Source: Alphaproteobacteria bacterium (GTDB taxonomy: Bacteria > Pseudomonadota > Alphaproteobacteria > CAAGCB01 > CAG-977). From it: a stretch of 64,000 bases of DNA. The position numbers and the translations under genes are program-made. Shown piece after piece: positions 34,410 to 41,871 of this stretch. The notes under the pieces were generated by a model. The model worked only from the letters and a program-made list of their open reading frames with translations, did no database searches and was not told where the DNA came from. The number at the start of each line of letters is the position of its first letter. The first letter of the stretch is position 1. The DNA is taken from assembly GCA_900768185.1 (NCBI GenBank), contig CAAGCB010000004.1, positions 62,001 through 126,000 on the forward strand, given 5' to 3'.

Positions 34410-34817
34410 ATGATTATCGGTGTGGGAACGGACTTGGTCGACATAGGACGGATTGAAAAAGCCGTCGAACGGTTCGGAAAGACTTTTTGCGACAAAATTT
34501 TCACGCCCGCCGAACAGGCGGCTTGCGATTCCCGCGTCGGGAAACGTCGCTTGTCCGCTTACGCCATGCGCTTCGCCGCAAAAGAAGCTTGCTCCAAAGC
34601 GTTGGGGACGGGATTGCGTCAGGGGGTTTTCTGGCGCGATATGGAAAGCGTCAATCTGCCGACGGGAAAACCCGAAATGCGTTTGACGGGCGGTGCTTTG
34701 AAACGGTTGCGGGATTTGACGCCCGCGGGACATATCGCCAAAATAGACGTGTCTTTGACGGACGAACCCCCTTACGCTTTGGCGTTCGTCGTTATCAGCG
34801 CGCAAAAGGAAGGATAG
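34410..34817 (+). CDS. acpS: Holo-[acyl-carrier-protein] synthase
   Basis: AcpS transfers the phosphopantetheine arm of CoA to apo-ACP for fatty acid synthesis. IIGVGTDLVDIGRIEKAVER at the N-terminus contains the magnesium-binding Asp, and FAAKEACSKALGTG carries the catalytic Glu and Lys. At 135 residues it is the standard size. The gene starts one base after the RelA/SpoT stop and ends five bases before lepB, so all are one transcript. Confidence 0.96.
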   Translation: MIIGVGTDLVDIGRIEKAVERFGKTFCDKIFTPAEQAACDSRVGKRRLSAYAMRFAAKEACSKALGTGLRQGVFWRDMESVNLPTGKPEMRLTGGALKRLRDLTPAGHIAKIDVSLTDEPPYALAFVVISAQKEG

Positions 34818-34821
34818 ATCA

Positions 34822-35562
34822 ATGGAAGAAAAAAATACGCAGGGCGGTTTTTGGGAAACGACGAAAACGGTTGTCTACGCCGTCGTCATCGCGCTGTTTG
34901 TCCGCACTTTTTTCGTGGAACCGTTCAGCATTCCGTCGGGGTCAATGATTCCCACGTTGCTGGTCGGCGATTATCTGTTCGTGTCCAAAATGTCTTACGG
35001 ATACAGCCGCCATTCCTTGCCGCTGAGCATTCCCTTGATCAAAAACAGAATCTTTTATACGGAACCCGAACGCGGCGACGTGATTGTGTTCAAAATGCCG
35101 TCCGACAACAAAACCGATTACATCAAACGCCTGATTGGTTTGCCGGGGGATAAAATCCAAGTCAGGGAAGGGCGTTTGTATATCAACGGAACAATGATCG
35201 ACCGTCAAAGCGCGGGCGAATACGTCATGCGCGATCCGCACGGCAAGGCTTTGCGGTTTGAAAAGTATATCGAAACCCTGCCGGAGGGCGTTAAACACCC
35301 CATTTTGGAAATTTCCGACGATGCGCCGTTTGATAATACCGAAGAATTTACCGTCCCCGAAGATCACTTTTTCATGATGGGCGACAATCGCGACAATTCG
35401 CTGGACAGCCGTTCGGTCAAAGTCGGTTTTGTCCCGAAAGTCAATTTGGTCGGTCGGGCGAAGTTTCTGTTTTTCTCGAACGACGGATCGGCGGCGTGGT
35501 GGCAGATTTGGAAATGGCCGATGGCTGTGCGCTGGACGCGTTTGTTCAACGGGATTAAATAA
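34822..35562 (+). CDS. lepB: Signal peptidase I
   Basis: LepB cleaves signal peptides from secreted proteins at the outer face of the inner membrane. A single N-terminal transmembrane helix (VVYAVVIALFVRTFFVEPF) precedes the catalytic Ser41 in PSGSMIPTLLVGDYLF. The general base is Lys102 in YIKRLIGLPGD. MGDNRDNSLDSR is the conserved box E. At 246 residues the size is typical of alphaproteobacteria. Its stop overlaps the rnc start (TAATG). Confidence 0.97.
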   Translation: MEEKNTQGGFWETTKTVVYAVVIALFVRTFFVEPFSIPSGSMIPTLLVGDYLFVSKMSYGYSRHSLPLSIPLIKNRIFYTEPERGDVIVFKMPSDNKTDYIKRLIGLPGDKIQVREGRLYINGTMIDRQSAGEYVMRDPHGKALRFEKYIETLPEGVKHPILEISDDAPFDNTEEFTVPEDHFFMMGDNRDNSLDSRSVKVGFVPKVNLVGRAKFLFFSNDGSAAWWQIWKWPMAVRWTRLFNGIK

Positions 35563-36227
35563 TGTCTGATTGCGCCGATTTGTATCCCGTTCTGGGGTAT
35601 TCGTTTCAAAACAAAAAGTTGCTGAAACAAGCTTTGACGCTGGGATTCAGCAAACACTTGTCGGGGTACGAGCGTCTGGAGTTTCTGGGGGATCGCGTTT
35701 TGGGCGTCAGCGTCGCCGAAATGCTGTTTATAAACTATCCGCGCGAACCCGAAGGCGATATGGCGCGCCGCTTCGTCGATTTGACGCGGGCGGAAACTTT
35801 GGCGGACATCGCGCGAAAACTGCATTTTGACAAGTATTTGATTTTAGCTGAACCCAGCAACAAACCCGACTTGACCAAAGCCGTCCTGTCCGACGTGTGC
35901 GAAGCCGTCATCGCCGCTCTGTATCTGGACGGCGGCTTTGACGCGGCGCGCGCTTTCGTTATAAAATACTGGACGGAGCCGATGATGCGCTATCAGGTGC
36001 CGCCCGTCGATTCCAAAACAAAATTGCAGGAATGGACGCAAGCGAAAAAACTGCCTTTGCCCGTTTATACGGAACTGGACAGGACGGGTCCCGCTCATGC
36101 ACCCGTATTTGTGATGCAGGTCGCCGTCGAAGGTTTTTCTCCGGTCGTTGCCAAAGGGGCGTCCAAGCGTGAAGCGTCTCAAGCCGCCGCCGCCGGATTG
36201 TTGAAAAAGGTTGCCGAAAATGACTGA
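35562..36227 (+). CDS. rnc: Ribonuclease III
   Basis: RNase III cuts double-stranded RNA and processes rRNA precursors. The catalytic signature ERLEFLGDRVLGVSVAEML is near residue 35, and the second acidic cluster is SDVCEAVIAALYLDGG. A C-terminal double-stranded-RNA-binding domain follows (TKLQEWTQAKKLPLPVY to the Ala-rich end). At 221 residues it is full length. It lies between lepB and era in the widespread lepB-rnc-era order and overlaps era by eight bases. Confidence 0.97.
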   Translation: MSDCADLYPVLGYSFQNKKLLKQALTLGFSKHLSGYERLEFLGDRVLGVSVAEMLFINYPREPEGDMARRFVDLTRAETLADIARKLHFDKYLILAEPSNKPDLTKAVLSDVCEAVIAALYLDGGFDAARAFVIKYWTEPMMRYQVPPVDSKTKLQEWTQAKKLPLPVYTELDRTGPAHAPVFVMQVAVEGFSPVVAKGASKREASQAAAAGLLKKVAEND

Positions 36228-37113
36228 TGAACGTTGCGGGTTCGTGACGTTGCTGGGCGCGCCGAACGCGGGCAAATCAACGCTGGTGAACTATATGGTC
36301 GGGGCAAAGGTGTCGATCGTTTCCCCGAAAGTCCAGACGACCCGTTCGCGCGTGCGCGGCATTGTGGTTAAAGATAGTTGCGAAATCGTTATGATTGATA
36401 CGCCGGGGATTTTCAAACCCAAGCGTCGGCTGGATCGCGCGATGGTTGCGGCGGCGTGGCAAGACGCCGAATATGCGGACGTATGTCTGTTGCTGGTTGA
36501 TGCGCGGCGCGGGTTGGACGACGATACGCGTTCAATCATCGAATCCATGAAAAAAAACAGGCTGAAAGCGGCTCTTGTCTTGAATAAGACGGATTTGGTA
36601 AAACACGCAAAACTGGCGGAACTGTCGTTAAAATTAAACGAATTGTATTCTTTTTCTGAAACCTTTATGGTTTCGGCGGCAAATGGCGACGGCATTGATG
36701 ATTTTGAAAAATGGCTGATCTCTGAAATGCCTGCGGGACCGTTTATGTTTCCTGCGGATCAAGTGTCCGATTTGCCCGATAAGCTGCTGGCGGCGGAAAT
36801 CACGCGCGAAAAACTTTATATGAATTTGAATCAGGAATTGCCTTATGTCAGCACGGTTCAGACGGATTCGTTTGCCGAAGAAAACGGCGCGCTGAAAATA
36901 AATCAGACGATTTATGTCGAAAAAAACAACCAAAAACAGATCGTTATCGGCAAAAACGGTTCAATGATTAAAAAAATCGGCATGCAGTCCAGAACAGAGC
37001 TGGAAAAACTGTTCGAATCCCGCGTTCATCTGTTTTTGTTTGTTAAAGTCCGCGAAAAATGGGAGGACAACCCCGAACACTATCGTTCTTGGGGGCTGGA
37101 TTTCAATGCCTGA
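36220..37113 (+). CDS. era: GTPase Era
   Basis: Era is a GTPase that binds the 3' end of 16S rRNA and helps 30S maturation. G motifs are visible: GAPNAGKSTLVNYM (G1), DTPGIFKPKRRLD (G3) and LNKTDLVK (G4). A C-terminal KH domain (QIVIGKNGSMIKKIGMQSR) binds RNA. At 297 residues it is the usual size. The start is the ATG inside the rnc end; a TTG nine bases upstream is less likely. It overlaps recO by eight bases. Confidence 0.97.
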   Translation: MTDERCGFVTLLGAPNAGKSTLVNYMVGAKVSIVSPKVQTTRSRVRGIVVKDSCEIVMIDTPGIFKPKRRLDRAMVAAAWQDAEYADVCLLLVDARRGLDDDTRSIIESMKKNRLKAALVLNKTDLVKHAKLAELSLKLNELYSFSETFMVSAANGDGIDDFEKWLISEMPAGPFMFPADQVSDLPDKLLAAEITREKLYMNLNQELPYVSTVQTDSFAEENGALKINQTIYVEKNNQKQIVIGKNGSMIKKIGMQSRTELEKLFESRVHLFLFVKVREKWEDNPEHYRSWGLDFNA

Positions 37114-37831
37114 ATGGTCGGATAACGCGATCATCGTCAATGTCGTCAAGTTCGCCGAACGCGATGCCGTCGTAACTTTTCTGACGCAAAATCACGGGCG
37201 TCACGGCGGATTGTGCAAAGGAGCTTTTTCCAAAAACGGAACGGGTACCTTTCAAATCGGAAATCTGGTTCAAATCGACTGGCGCGCCAGATTGGAGGAG
37301 CATCTCGGCGTCGTCAAAGCCGAGCTGGCGAAATCCTACGCCGCCGCCGTTCTGGACGACGCGCAAAGATTGACGGCTTTGTCGTGCGTGTGCGCGATGT
37401 GTTCTTTGTTGCCGGAACGGGAAATCGTTCCCGATTTTTTCCAAAACACGCTGGAACAAATCGCTTTGCTGCCTTTTGACGGGTGGGCGGAACGCTATGT
37501 CAGGTGGGAAATTGAATTACTGAAAACATTAGGGTTCGGATTGGATTTGTCGGCTTGCGCCGTTACGGGCGCGCGCGAAGATTTGATTTACGTTTCCCCG
37601 AAATCGGGGCGCGCCGTCAGTCGGTCGGCGGGGGCGCCGTGGCGGGATCGCTTGTTGGATTTGCCTGCTTTTCTGCTTGACGGCGATGCGCGCGCCGAAA
37701 GCGTTGAAGAAATTAAAAAAGCTTTAAAATTAACGGGATTTTTCCTTGAAAACCATGTCCTAAAAACGCTAGACTGCTCTATCCCCGCCGTCCGCGGGCG
37801 TTTGATCGAACGCTTGCCCGACGCGATTTAG
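37106..37831 (+). CDS. recO: DNA repair protein RecO
   Basis: RecO helps load RecA on SSB-coated DNA in the RecFOR pathway. The N-terminal OB-fold (NAIIVNVVKFAERDAVVTFL then HGGLCKGAFSK) is followed by a helical region (CVCAMCSLLPEREIVPDFF, VRWEIELLKTLGFGLDLSAC). The second zinc-type Cys pair found in many RecO proteins is not clear here. At 241 residues it is complete. The chosen ATG overlaps the end of era; a longer frame extends back into era and is rejected. The era-recO order is common in alphaproteobacteria. Confidence 0.92.
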   Translation: MPEWSDNAIIVNVVKFAERDAVVTFLTQNHGRHGGLCKGAFSKNGTGTFQIGNLVQIDWRARLEEHLGVVKAELAKSYAAAVLDDAQRLTALSCVCAMCSLLPEREIVPDFFQNTLEQIALLPFDGWAERYVRWEIELLKTLGFGLDLSACAVTGAREDLIYVSPKSGRAVSRSAGAPWRDRLLDLPAFLLDGDARAESVEEIKKALKLTGFFLENHVLKTLDCSIPAVRGRLIERLPDAI

Positions 37832-37850
37832 AGTTTTTCAGGTGTTTGAA

Positions 37851-40064
37851 ATGAACGATATTGAACAGATTAAAGAAACCAAAATGGCGGAAGCCCTTGG
37901 GGAACGATATCTTGCTTATGCGATGTCGACGATTGTTTCCCGTTCGCTGCCCGACGTGCGCGACGGATTGAAACCCGTTCATCGCCGGTTGCTGTACGCC
38001 ATGAACGCTTTGCATCTGGATCCCGCTTCGGGCTTTAAAAAATGTGCCCGCGTCGTCGGCGATGTCATCGGTAAATATCACCCGCACGGCGATACGGCGG
38101 TTTATGAAACAATGGTGCGCTTGGCGCAGGATTTCGCCGTGCGCTATCCGCTGGTTGAAGGGCAGGGAAACTTCGGCAACATTGACGGGGACAGCGCCGC
38201 CGCCATGCGTTACACCGAAGCGCGACTGACCGAAGTCGCCGAAGCCATTATGGACGGTTTAAACGACGGAACGGTCGATTTCCGTCCGACTTATTCCGGC
38301 GAAGACATTGAACCCGTGGTGATGCCGTGCGCTTTTCCGAACCTGTTGGCGAACGGATCGTCAGGCATCGCCGTCGGCATGGCGACCAACGTGCCGCCCC
38401 ATAACGTCGGCGAACTGGCAGATGCTTTGCAGTTGCTGATTAAGAAGCCGGACTGTTCCGTCGTCGATTTGATGAAATTCGTTCGCGGTCCCGACTTTCC
38501 GACGGGGGGCGAGATCGTCGAAAGCGCCGAAAGCATTTTAAAAACTTACCAAACGGGACGCGGGGCGATGCGTGTGCGCGCCAAATGGGAAAAAGACGAA
38601 CTGTCCCACGGCATGTATCAGATTATCGTGACCGAAATTCCCTATATGGTCAAAAAATCAGAATTGATTACGAAAATCGCCAAGCTGTTGCTGGAGAAAA
38701 AACTGCCTTTCCTTGCCGATATCCGTGATGAATCGGCGGAAAACGTGCGTATCGTTTTGGAACCGAAAAACCGTAACATCGAACCTGATCAGCTGATGGC
38801 GCACTTGTTCCGCTTGACGGACATGCAGGTGAATTTCAACATGAACATGAACGTTCTGGACAAGGACGGCGTGCCGCGCGTCATGGACTTAAAGCAGGTT
38901 TTGCAGGCTTTTCTGGATCATCGGCAGGACGTTTTGATCCGCCGTTCAAACGCGCGCCTGGATAAAATCAATCACCGCATGGAAGTGTTGGAGGGTTTCC
39001 TTGTCGCTTATCTGAATTTGGACGAAGTGATCCGCATTATTCGCGAGGAAGACGACGCCAAAGTCGCTTTGATGCAGGCGTTCAAGTTGACTGAAATTCA
39101 AGCCGACGCGATTTTGAACATGCGTTTGCGTTCTTTACGCAAGTTGGAGGAAATCCAAATCAAAACGGAACATGACGAGCTCGCCGCCGAAAAGGCAAAG
39201 TTGGAGGCTTTGTTGGCTGACGAGGCGTTGCGTTGGAAAGAAATATCGGGCGAAATCGCTCTGATGAAAAAGAAATTCGGGCAGTCCACGGCTTTGGGCA
39301 AACGCCGTACCGTCATTTCCGGCGCGCCGCACGAAATCGAAATCCCGATCGAAGCCTTTATCGAACGCGAACCGATTACCGTCATCTTGTCCGAAAAAGG
39401 CTGGATCCGAGCCGCTAAAGGACATGTTCAGCCCGAAGACGACATCAAATTCAAAGAAGGCGACAGTCTGCAATTCGCCGTTCAGGCGCAGACGACGGAT
39501 AAAATCCTGCTGTTCGCGACAAACGGACGCTATTACACGCTGGCGGGGGACAAGTTGCCGCGCGGACGCGGGTTCGGCGAGCCGTTGCGTCTGTCCGTCG
39601 ATTTGCCCGAGGAAGACGAAATCGTTTCCATGACGGTTTATCGTCCCGGCGAAAAACGTCTGATCGTTTCCAAAAAAGGCAAAGGCTTCATCGTCAAAGA
39701 AGACGATTTAATCGCGCAGACCAGAAACGGCAGAATCGTTTTGAATCTGAACAACGGTGACAAGGCTTTCCTGTCCCTGCCGGTAGCGGGCGACACGGTC
39801 GCCGTCGTCGGCGATAATCGTAAGTTGCTGATTTTCGATTTAAGCGAAATTCCCGAAATGACGCGCGGGCAGGGCGTTTTTATCCAAAAATATCCCGAAG
39901 GCGTTTCGCTGTCCGATATTAAATTGTTCAACAAAGCCGACGGTTTGGCTTATCCTTGCGGCGGCGGCACCAGAATTGAAACAAATCTGGTCGGTTGGAC
40001 GGGGCATCGCGCTCAAATCGGAAAAATGCCCCCTGTCGGTTTTCCGAAAATCAATAAATTTTAA
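37851..40064 (+). CDS. parC: DNA topoisomerase IV subunit A
   Basis: ParC with ParE decatenates replicated chromosomes. The breakage-reunion domain begins RYLAYAMSTIVSRSLPDVRD; the catalytic Tyr lies in AAAMRYTEARLT. The quinolone-determining segment YHPHGDTAVYETM has Thr at the Ser80 position and keeps Glu at 84. The C-terminal beta-propeller is shorter than in GyrA and lacks a GyrA box, so it is ParC rather than a second GyrA. At 737 residues the size fits. An ATG behind an AGG-containing site is preferred over a GTG nine bases earlier. The partner parE is not in the window. Confidence 0.95.
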   Translation: MNDIEQIKETKMAEALGERYLAYAMSTIVSRSLPDVRDGLKPVHRRLLYAMNALHLDPASGFKKCARVVGDVIGKYHPHGDTAVYETMVRLAQDFAVRYPLVEGQGNFGNIDGDSAAAMRYTEARLTEVAEAIMDGLNDGTVDFRPTYSGEDIEPVVMPCAFPNLLANGSSGIAVGMATNVPPHNVGELADALQLLIKKPDCSVVDLMKFVRGPDFPTGGEIVESAESILKTYQTGRGAMRVRAKWEKDELSHGMYQIIVTEIPYMVKKSELITKIAKLLLEKKLPFLADIRDESAENVRIVLEPKNRNIEPDQLMAHLFRLTDMQVNFNMNMNVLDKDGVPRVMDLKQVLQAFLDHRQDVLIRRSNARLDKINHRMEVLEGFLVAYLNLDEVIRIIREEDDAKVALMQAFKLTEIQADAILNMRLRSLRKLEEIQIKTEHDELAAEKAKLEALLADEALRWKEISGEIALMKKKFGQSTALGKRRTVISGAPHEIEIPIEAFIEREPITVILSEKGWIRAAKGHVQPEDDIKFKEGDSLQFAVQAQTTDKILLFATNGRYYTLAGDKLPRGRGFGEPLRLSVDLPEEDEIVSMTVYRPGEKRLIVSKKGKGFIVKEDDLIAQTRNGRIVLNLNNGDKAFLSLPVAGDTVAVVGDNRKLLIFDLSEIPEMTRGQGVFIQKYPEGVSLSDIKLFNKADGLAYPCGGGTRIETNLVGWTGHRAQIGKMPPVGFPKINKF

Positions 40065-40075
40065 GGAAAGCGGAT

Positions 40076-40636
40076 TTGAAGGCGCGTTGTTTAAAAATAC
40101 TGGCGGTGTTGGCGGGCTGTGTTTTCGCATTTTCCGCACCCGCCGCCGCGGAACAACCCGAAACCAAGGTGTTGGATTTTCTGGAACGGGATATTCGTAA
40201 AATCTGGGCGTCCGAAAACTGGGATTTGTACGTTCCCGTGAACACTTGGCACAATCGGGAAATGTATGACAAGAAAAAAACGGATTCTTATAACGAAAAA
40301 CCATGGGGATTGGGCATCGGGAAACACATCTATGAAGACGATGTCCTGCGCGGACTGTATTTTATGGCGTTTAGCGATTCCCATAGCAAAGTCGAACCGA
40401 TCTTCGGTTACATGCGTCAATGGAACTATTATTTTGATCGGGAAAAGAATTTTTCGGTCGGCGCGGGATACACGCTGGGCGTAACGTTCAGAGACGATTA
40501 CAATTATTTGCCGATTCCCGTCCCGTTGCCGGTTTTCGGCATGCAGTATAAAAAGTTTTCACTGCAAACGACTTATATTCCCGGTCCCTACAATATGTTT
40601 AACGTCCTGTTCACTTGGATCAGAATCGAGTTGTAA
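40076..40636 (+). CDS. pagP: Lipid A palmitoyltransferase PagP
   Basis: PagP is an outer-membrane barrel enzyme that moves palmitate from phospholipid to lipid A. A signal peptide (CLKILAVLAGCVFAFSAPAAA) precedes the amphipathic helix and the barrel. The catalytic signature is strong: LYVPVNTWHNREMYD with His59, then YFMAFSDSHSKVEPIFGY with Asp101 and Ser102, about as far apart as His33 and Asp76/Ser77 of E. coli PagP. It ends in a strand with FTWIRIEL. The TTG start lies 8 bases from AAGGA; no ATG gives a complete signal peptide. It sits 11 bases after parC and may share its transcript. Confidence 0.92.
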   Translation: MKARCLKILAVLAGCVFAFSAPAAAEQPETKVLDFLERDIRKIWASENWDLYVPVNTWHNREMYDKKKTDSYNEKPWGLGIGKHIYEDDVLRGLYFMAFSDSHSKVEPIFGYMRQWNYYFDREKNFSVGAGYTLGVTFRDDYNYLPIPVPLPVFGMQYKKFSLQTTYIPGPYNMFNVLFTWIRIEL

Positions 40637-40650
40637 GGCAAACCGCCGTG

Positions 40651-40698
40651 TACAAAAAATCCCCGCAAGACGGGGACTTTTTTGTATGGCGGACGGAG
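40651..40698. repeat. Copy 1 of a 48-base direct repeat: terminator plus tRNA-Ser 3' tail
   Basis: This segment is almost identical to 40819-40867 (one inserted A and one base change). It holds the same hairpin and T-runs followed by TGGCGGACGGAG, the complement of the last 12 bases of tRNA-Ser including CCA. The rest of a tRNA is absent here. Confidence 0.85.
40654..40684 (+). terminator. Terminator after pagP (within repeat copy 1)
   Basis: Stem TCCCCG/CGGGGA with a 5-base loop and seven Ts. It works for the parC-pagP transcript but is a copy of the tRNA-Ser terminator. Confidence 0.8.
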
Positions 40699-40818
40699 TG
40701 AGGTTGTTCGCTTCGCTCACCCCTTAAAGGGGACGCTCAACCGTTCCGGTTTCCGCGTCGTCGCCTGCGGCGACCGAACTCACTTCGTGCGTTCTCATCT
40801 CACGCTTTTCTGTCTTCA

Positions 40819-40867
40819 TACAAAAAAATCCCCGCAAAACGGGGACTTTTTTGTATGGCGGACGGAG
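40819..40867. repeat. Copy 2 of the direct repeat: native tRNA-Ser 3' end and terminator
   Basis: The counterpart of the repeat at 40651-40698. Here the tail runs on into the complete tRNA-Ser gene. About 120 bases lie between the two copies and contain short palindromes such as CCCCTTAAAGGGG and a GTCGCC/GGCGAC pair, but no gene. Confidence 0.85.
40822..40852 (-). terminator. Terminator of tRNA-Ser
   Basis: Stem TCCCCG/CGGGGA followed on the minus strand by seven Ts, just after the encoded CCA. Confidence 0.85.
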
Positions 40868-40945
40868 GGAGATTCGAACTCACGAACTCCGTAAAGAGTC
40901 GCCGGTTTTCAAGACCGGTGCATTCAACCGCTCTGCCATCCGTCC
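40856..40945 (-). tRNA. tRNA-Ser (anticodon TGA)
   Basis: The 90-base gene includes CCA. Its acceptor stem GGACGGA/TCCGTCC has discriminator G, as expected for serine. The anticodon stem-loop is CCGGTCTTGAAAACCGG with TGA in the loop. A long variable arm (GACTC with GAGT, one bulge) marks a class II tRNA. The T-loop TTCGAAT is normal, but the T stem GTGAG/CTCCC has one U-C mismatch. A promoter lies upstream and a terminator downstream. Confidence 0.95.
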
Positions 40946-40956
40946 GCGACCAGTGC

Positions 40957-40985
40957 ATTTTGTCCGATTCTTTTGAAAAAATCAA
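40957..40985 (-). promoter_or_regulatory. tRNA-Ser promoter
   Basis: On the minus strand, -35 TTGATT, a 17-base spacer and -10 CAAAAT, about 12 bases before the mature 5' end. Confidence 0.5.
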
Positions 40986-41151
40986 GGATTTATAAAAAAG
41001 TATAAACATTTTTAAATATATATAAAATTCAATATGTTGCATTTTAAAGTTAAAGCTTTGCATAAGATTATCGGGCTAATCCTCTCTTGAAGAAACGTTG
41101 AAAATGTGCCACAATCCGACAGTTTTGATTTTTTTATCGGGAGATTTTTTT

Positions 41152-41778
41152 ATGACGGAAGAAACACCTAAAACGCCGGAACAACTGAAAGCAGAAGCCG
41201 CCGCCAAAGCACAGGAAGTCGGCAAAAAATTGACGGGATTTTTGGGCGGTCTGGCTGAAAAAGCCAAAAATATCGACATGAAGGATTTGACCGAAAAAGC
41301 GAAACAAAAAGTCAATGAAGTCAAAGACAAAGCAAACGAACTTAACGCCGGAAAAGCGGATAAGTCCATACCCGCGCGCGAAACGATTTCCGCCGAAGAA
41401 ATGAAATCGCTGATCATCGGCGCGGCGCAAACCCCCGACGAAATCCCGAATGTCGTCCGCGCCGTTCTGGCTGATGTGACGCAGGGCGAACAAGTCGTTT
41501 TGAAGATGAAATTCGGAACAGCGGCGGAGCCTGCTTATGTCGCGGTGTCGGCAAAGGCTTTGTACCATTTTGTCAAAGCTTCCGATCAATTTGTCGTTTC
41601 CGTTTATCCCGCGGCGGACATCTGCGGATTTTCCCTGTTGCCTCCGCGCGGGGATACGGCGGGACGATTCGTCGTCATGACGCGCGACGGTGAAGTCAAG
41701 CTGACGATTGCCAGTCTGGAAACATACGGAAAAACGCTGATTTTATATAAAAAAGTGCGTGAATTGATCGAAAAATAA
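41152..41778 (+). CDS. Protein of unknown function with amphipathic helical N-terminus
   Basis: The 208-residue product has no signal peptide. Residues 1-75 are a Lys/Ala/Glu-rich amphipathic helix with repeats such as GLAEKAKNIDMKDLTEKAKQ, like LEA-type or phasin-like surface-binding helices. Residues 80-208 look like one compact alpha/beta domain (EQVVLKMKFGTAAEPAYVAV, GRFVVMTRDGEVKLTIASL). The late part could be PH-like, but this is only an impression. The start at ATG is behind GGGAG; an in-frame ATG 54 bases upstream has no site. Monocistronic, cytoplasmic, function unknown. Confidence 0.7.
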   Translation: MTEETPKTPEQLKAEAAAKAQEVGKKLTGFLGGLAEKAKNIDMKDLTEKAKQKVNEVKDKANELNAGKADKSIPARETISAEEMKSLIIGAAQTPDEIPNVVRAVLADVTQGEQVVLKMKFGTAAEPAYVAVSAKALYHFVKASDQFVVSVYPAADICGFSLLPPRGDTAGRFVVMTRDGEVKLTIASLETYGKTLILYKKVRELIEK

Positions 41779-41871
41779 GCTTTTCGGAACAGGCGGGATT
41801 AACGAAAAAATAACGTCTTTTCGCTACAAAAAAAACAAGGCTTTTTCTGTGGACGCAAAGGGCGGTATTTG

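Noticed and set aside
37851..40064. A second gyrA
   Set aside because: No GyrA box and a short propeller; the gene fits ParC, and the true gyrA lies at 50986-53766.
40682..40894. A 70-codon frame ending in WRTEGDSNSRTP
   Set aside because: It is read from the antisense of tRNA-Ser and its repeated flank, a common false ORF.
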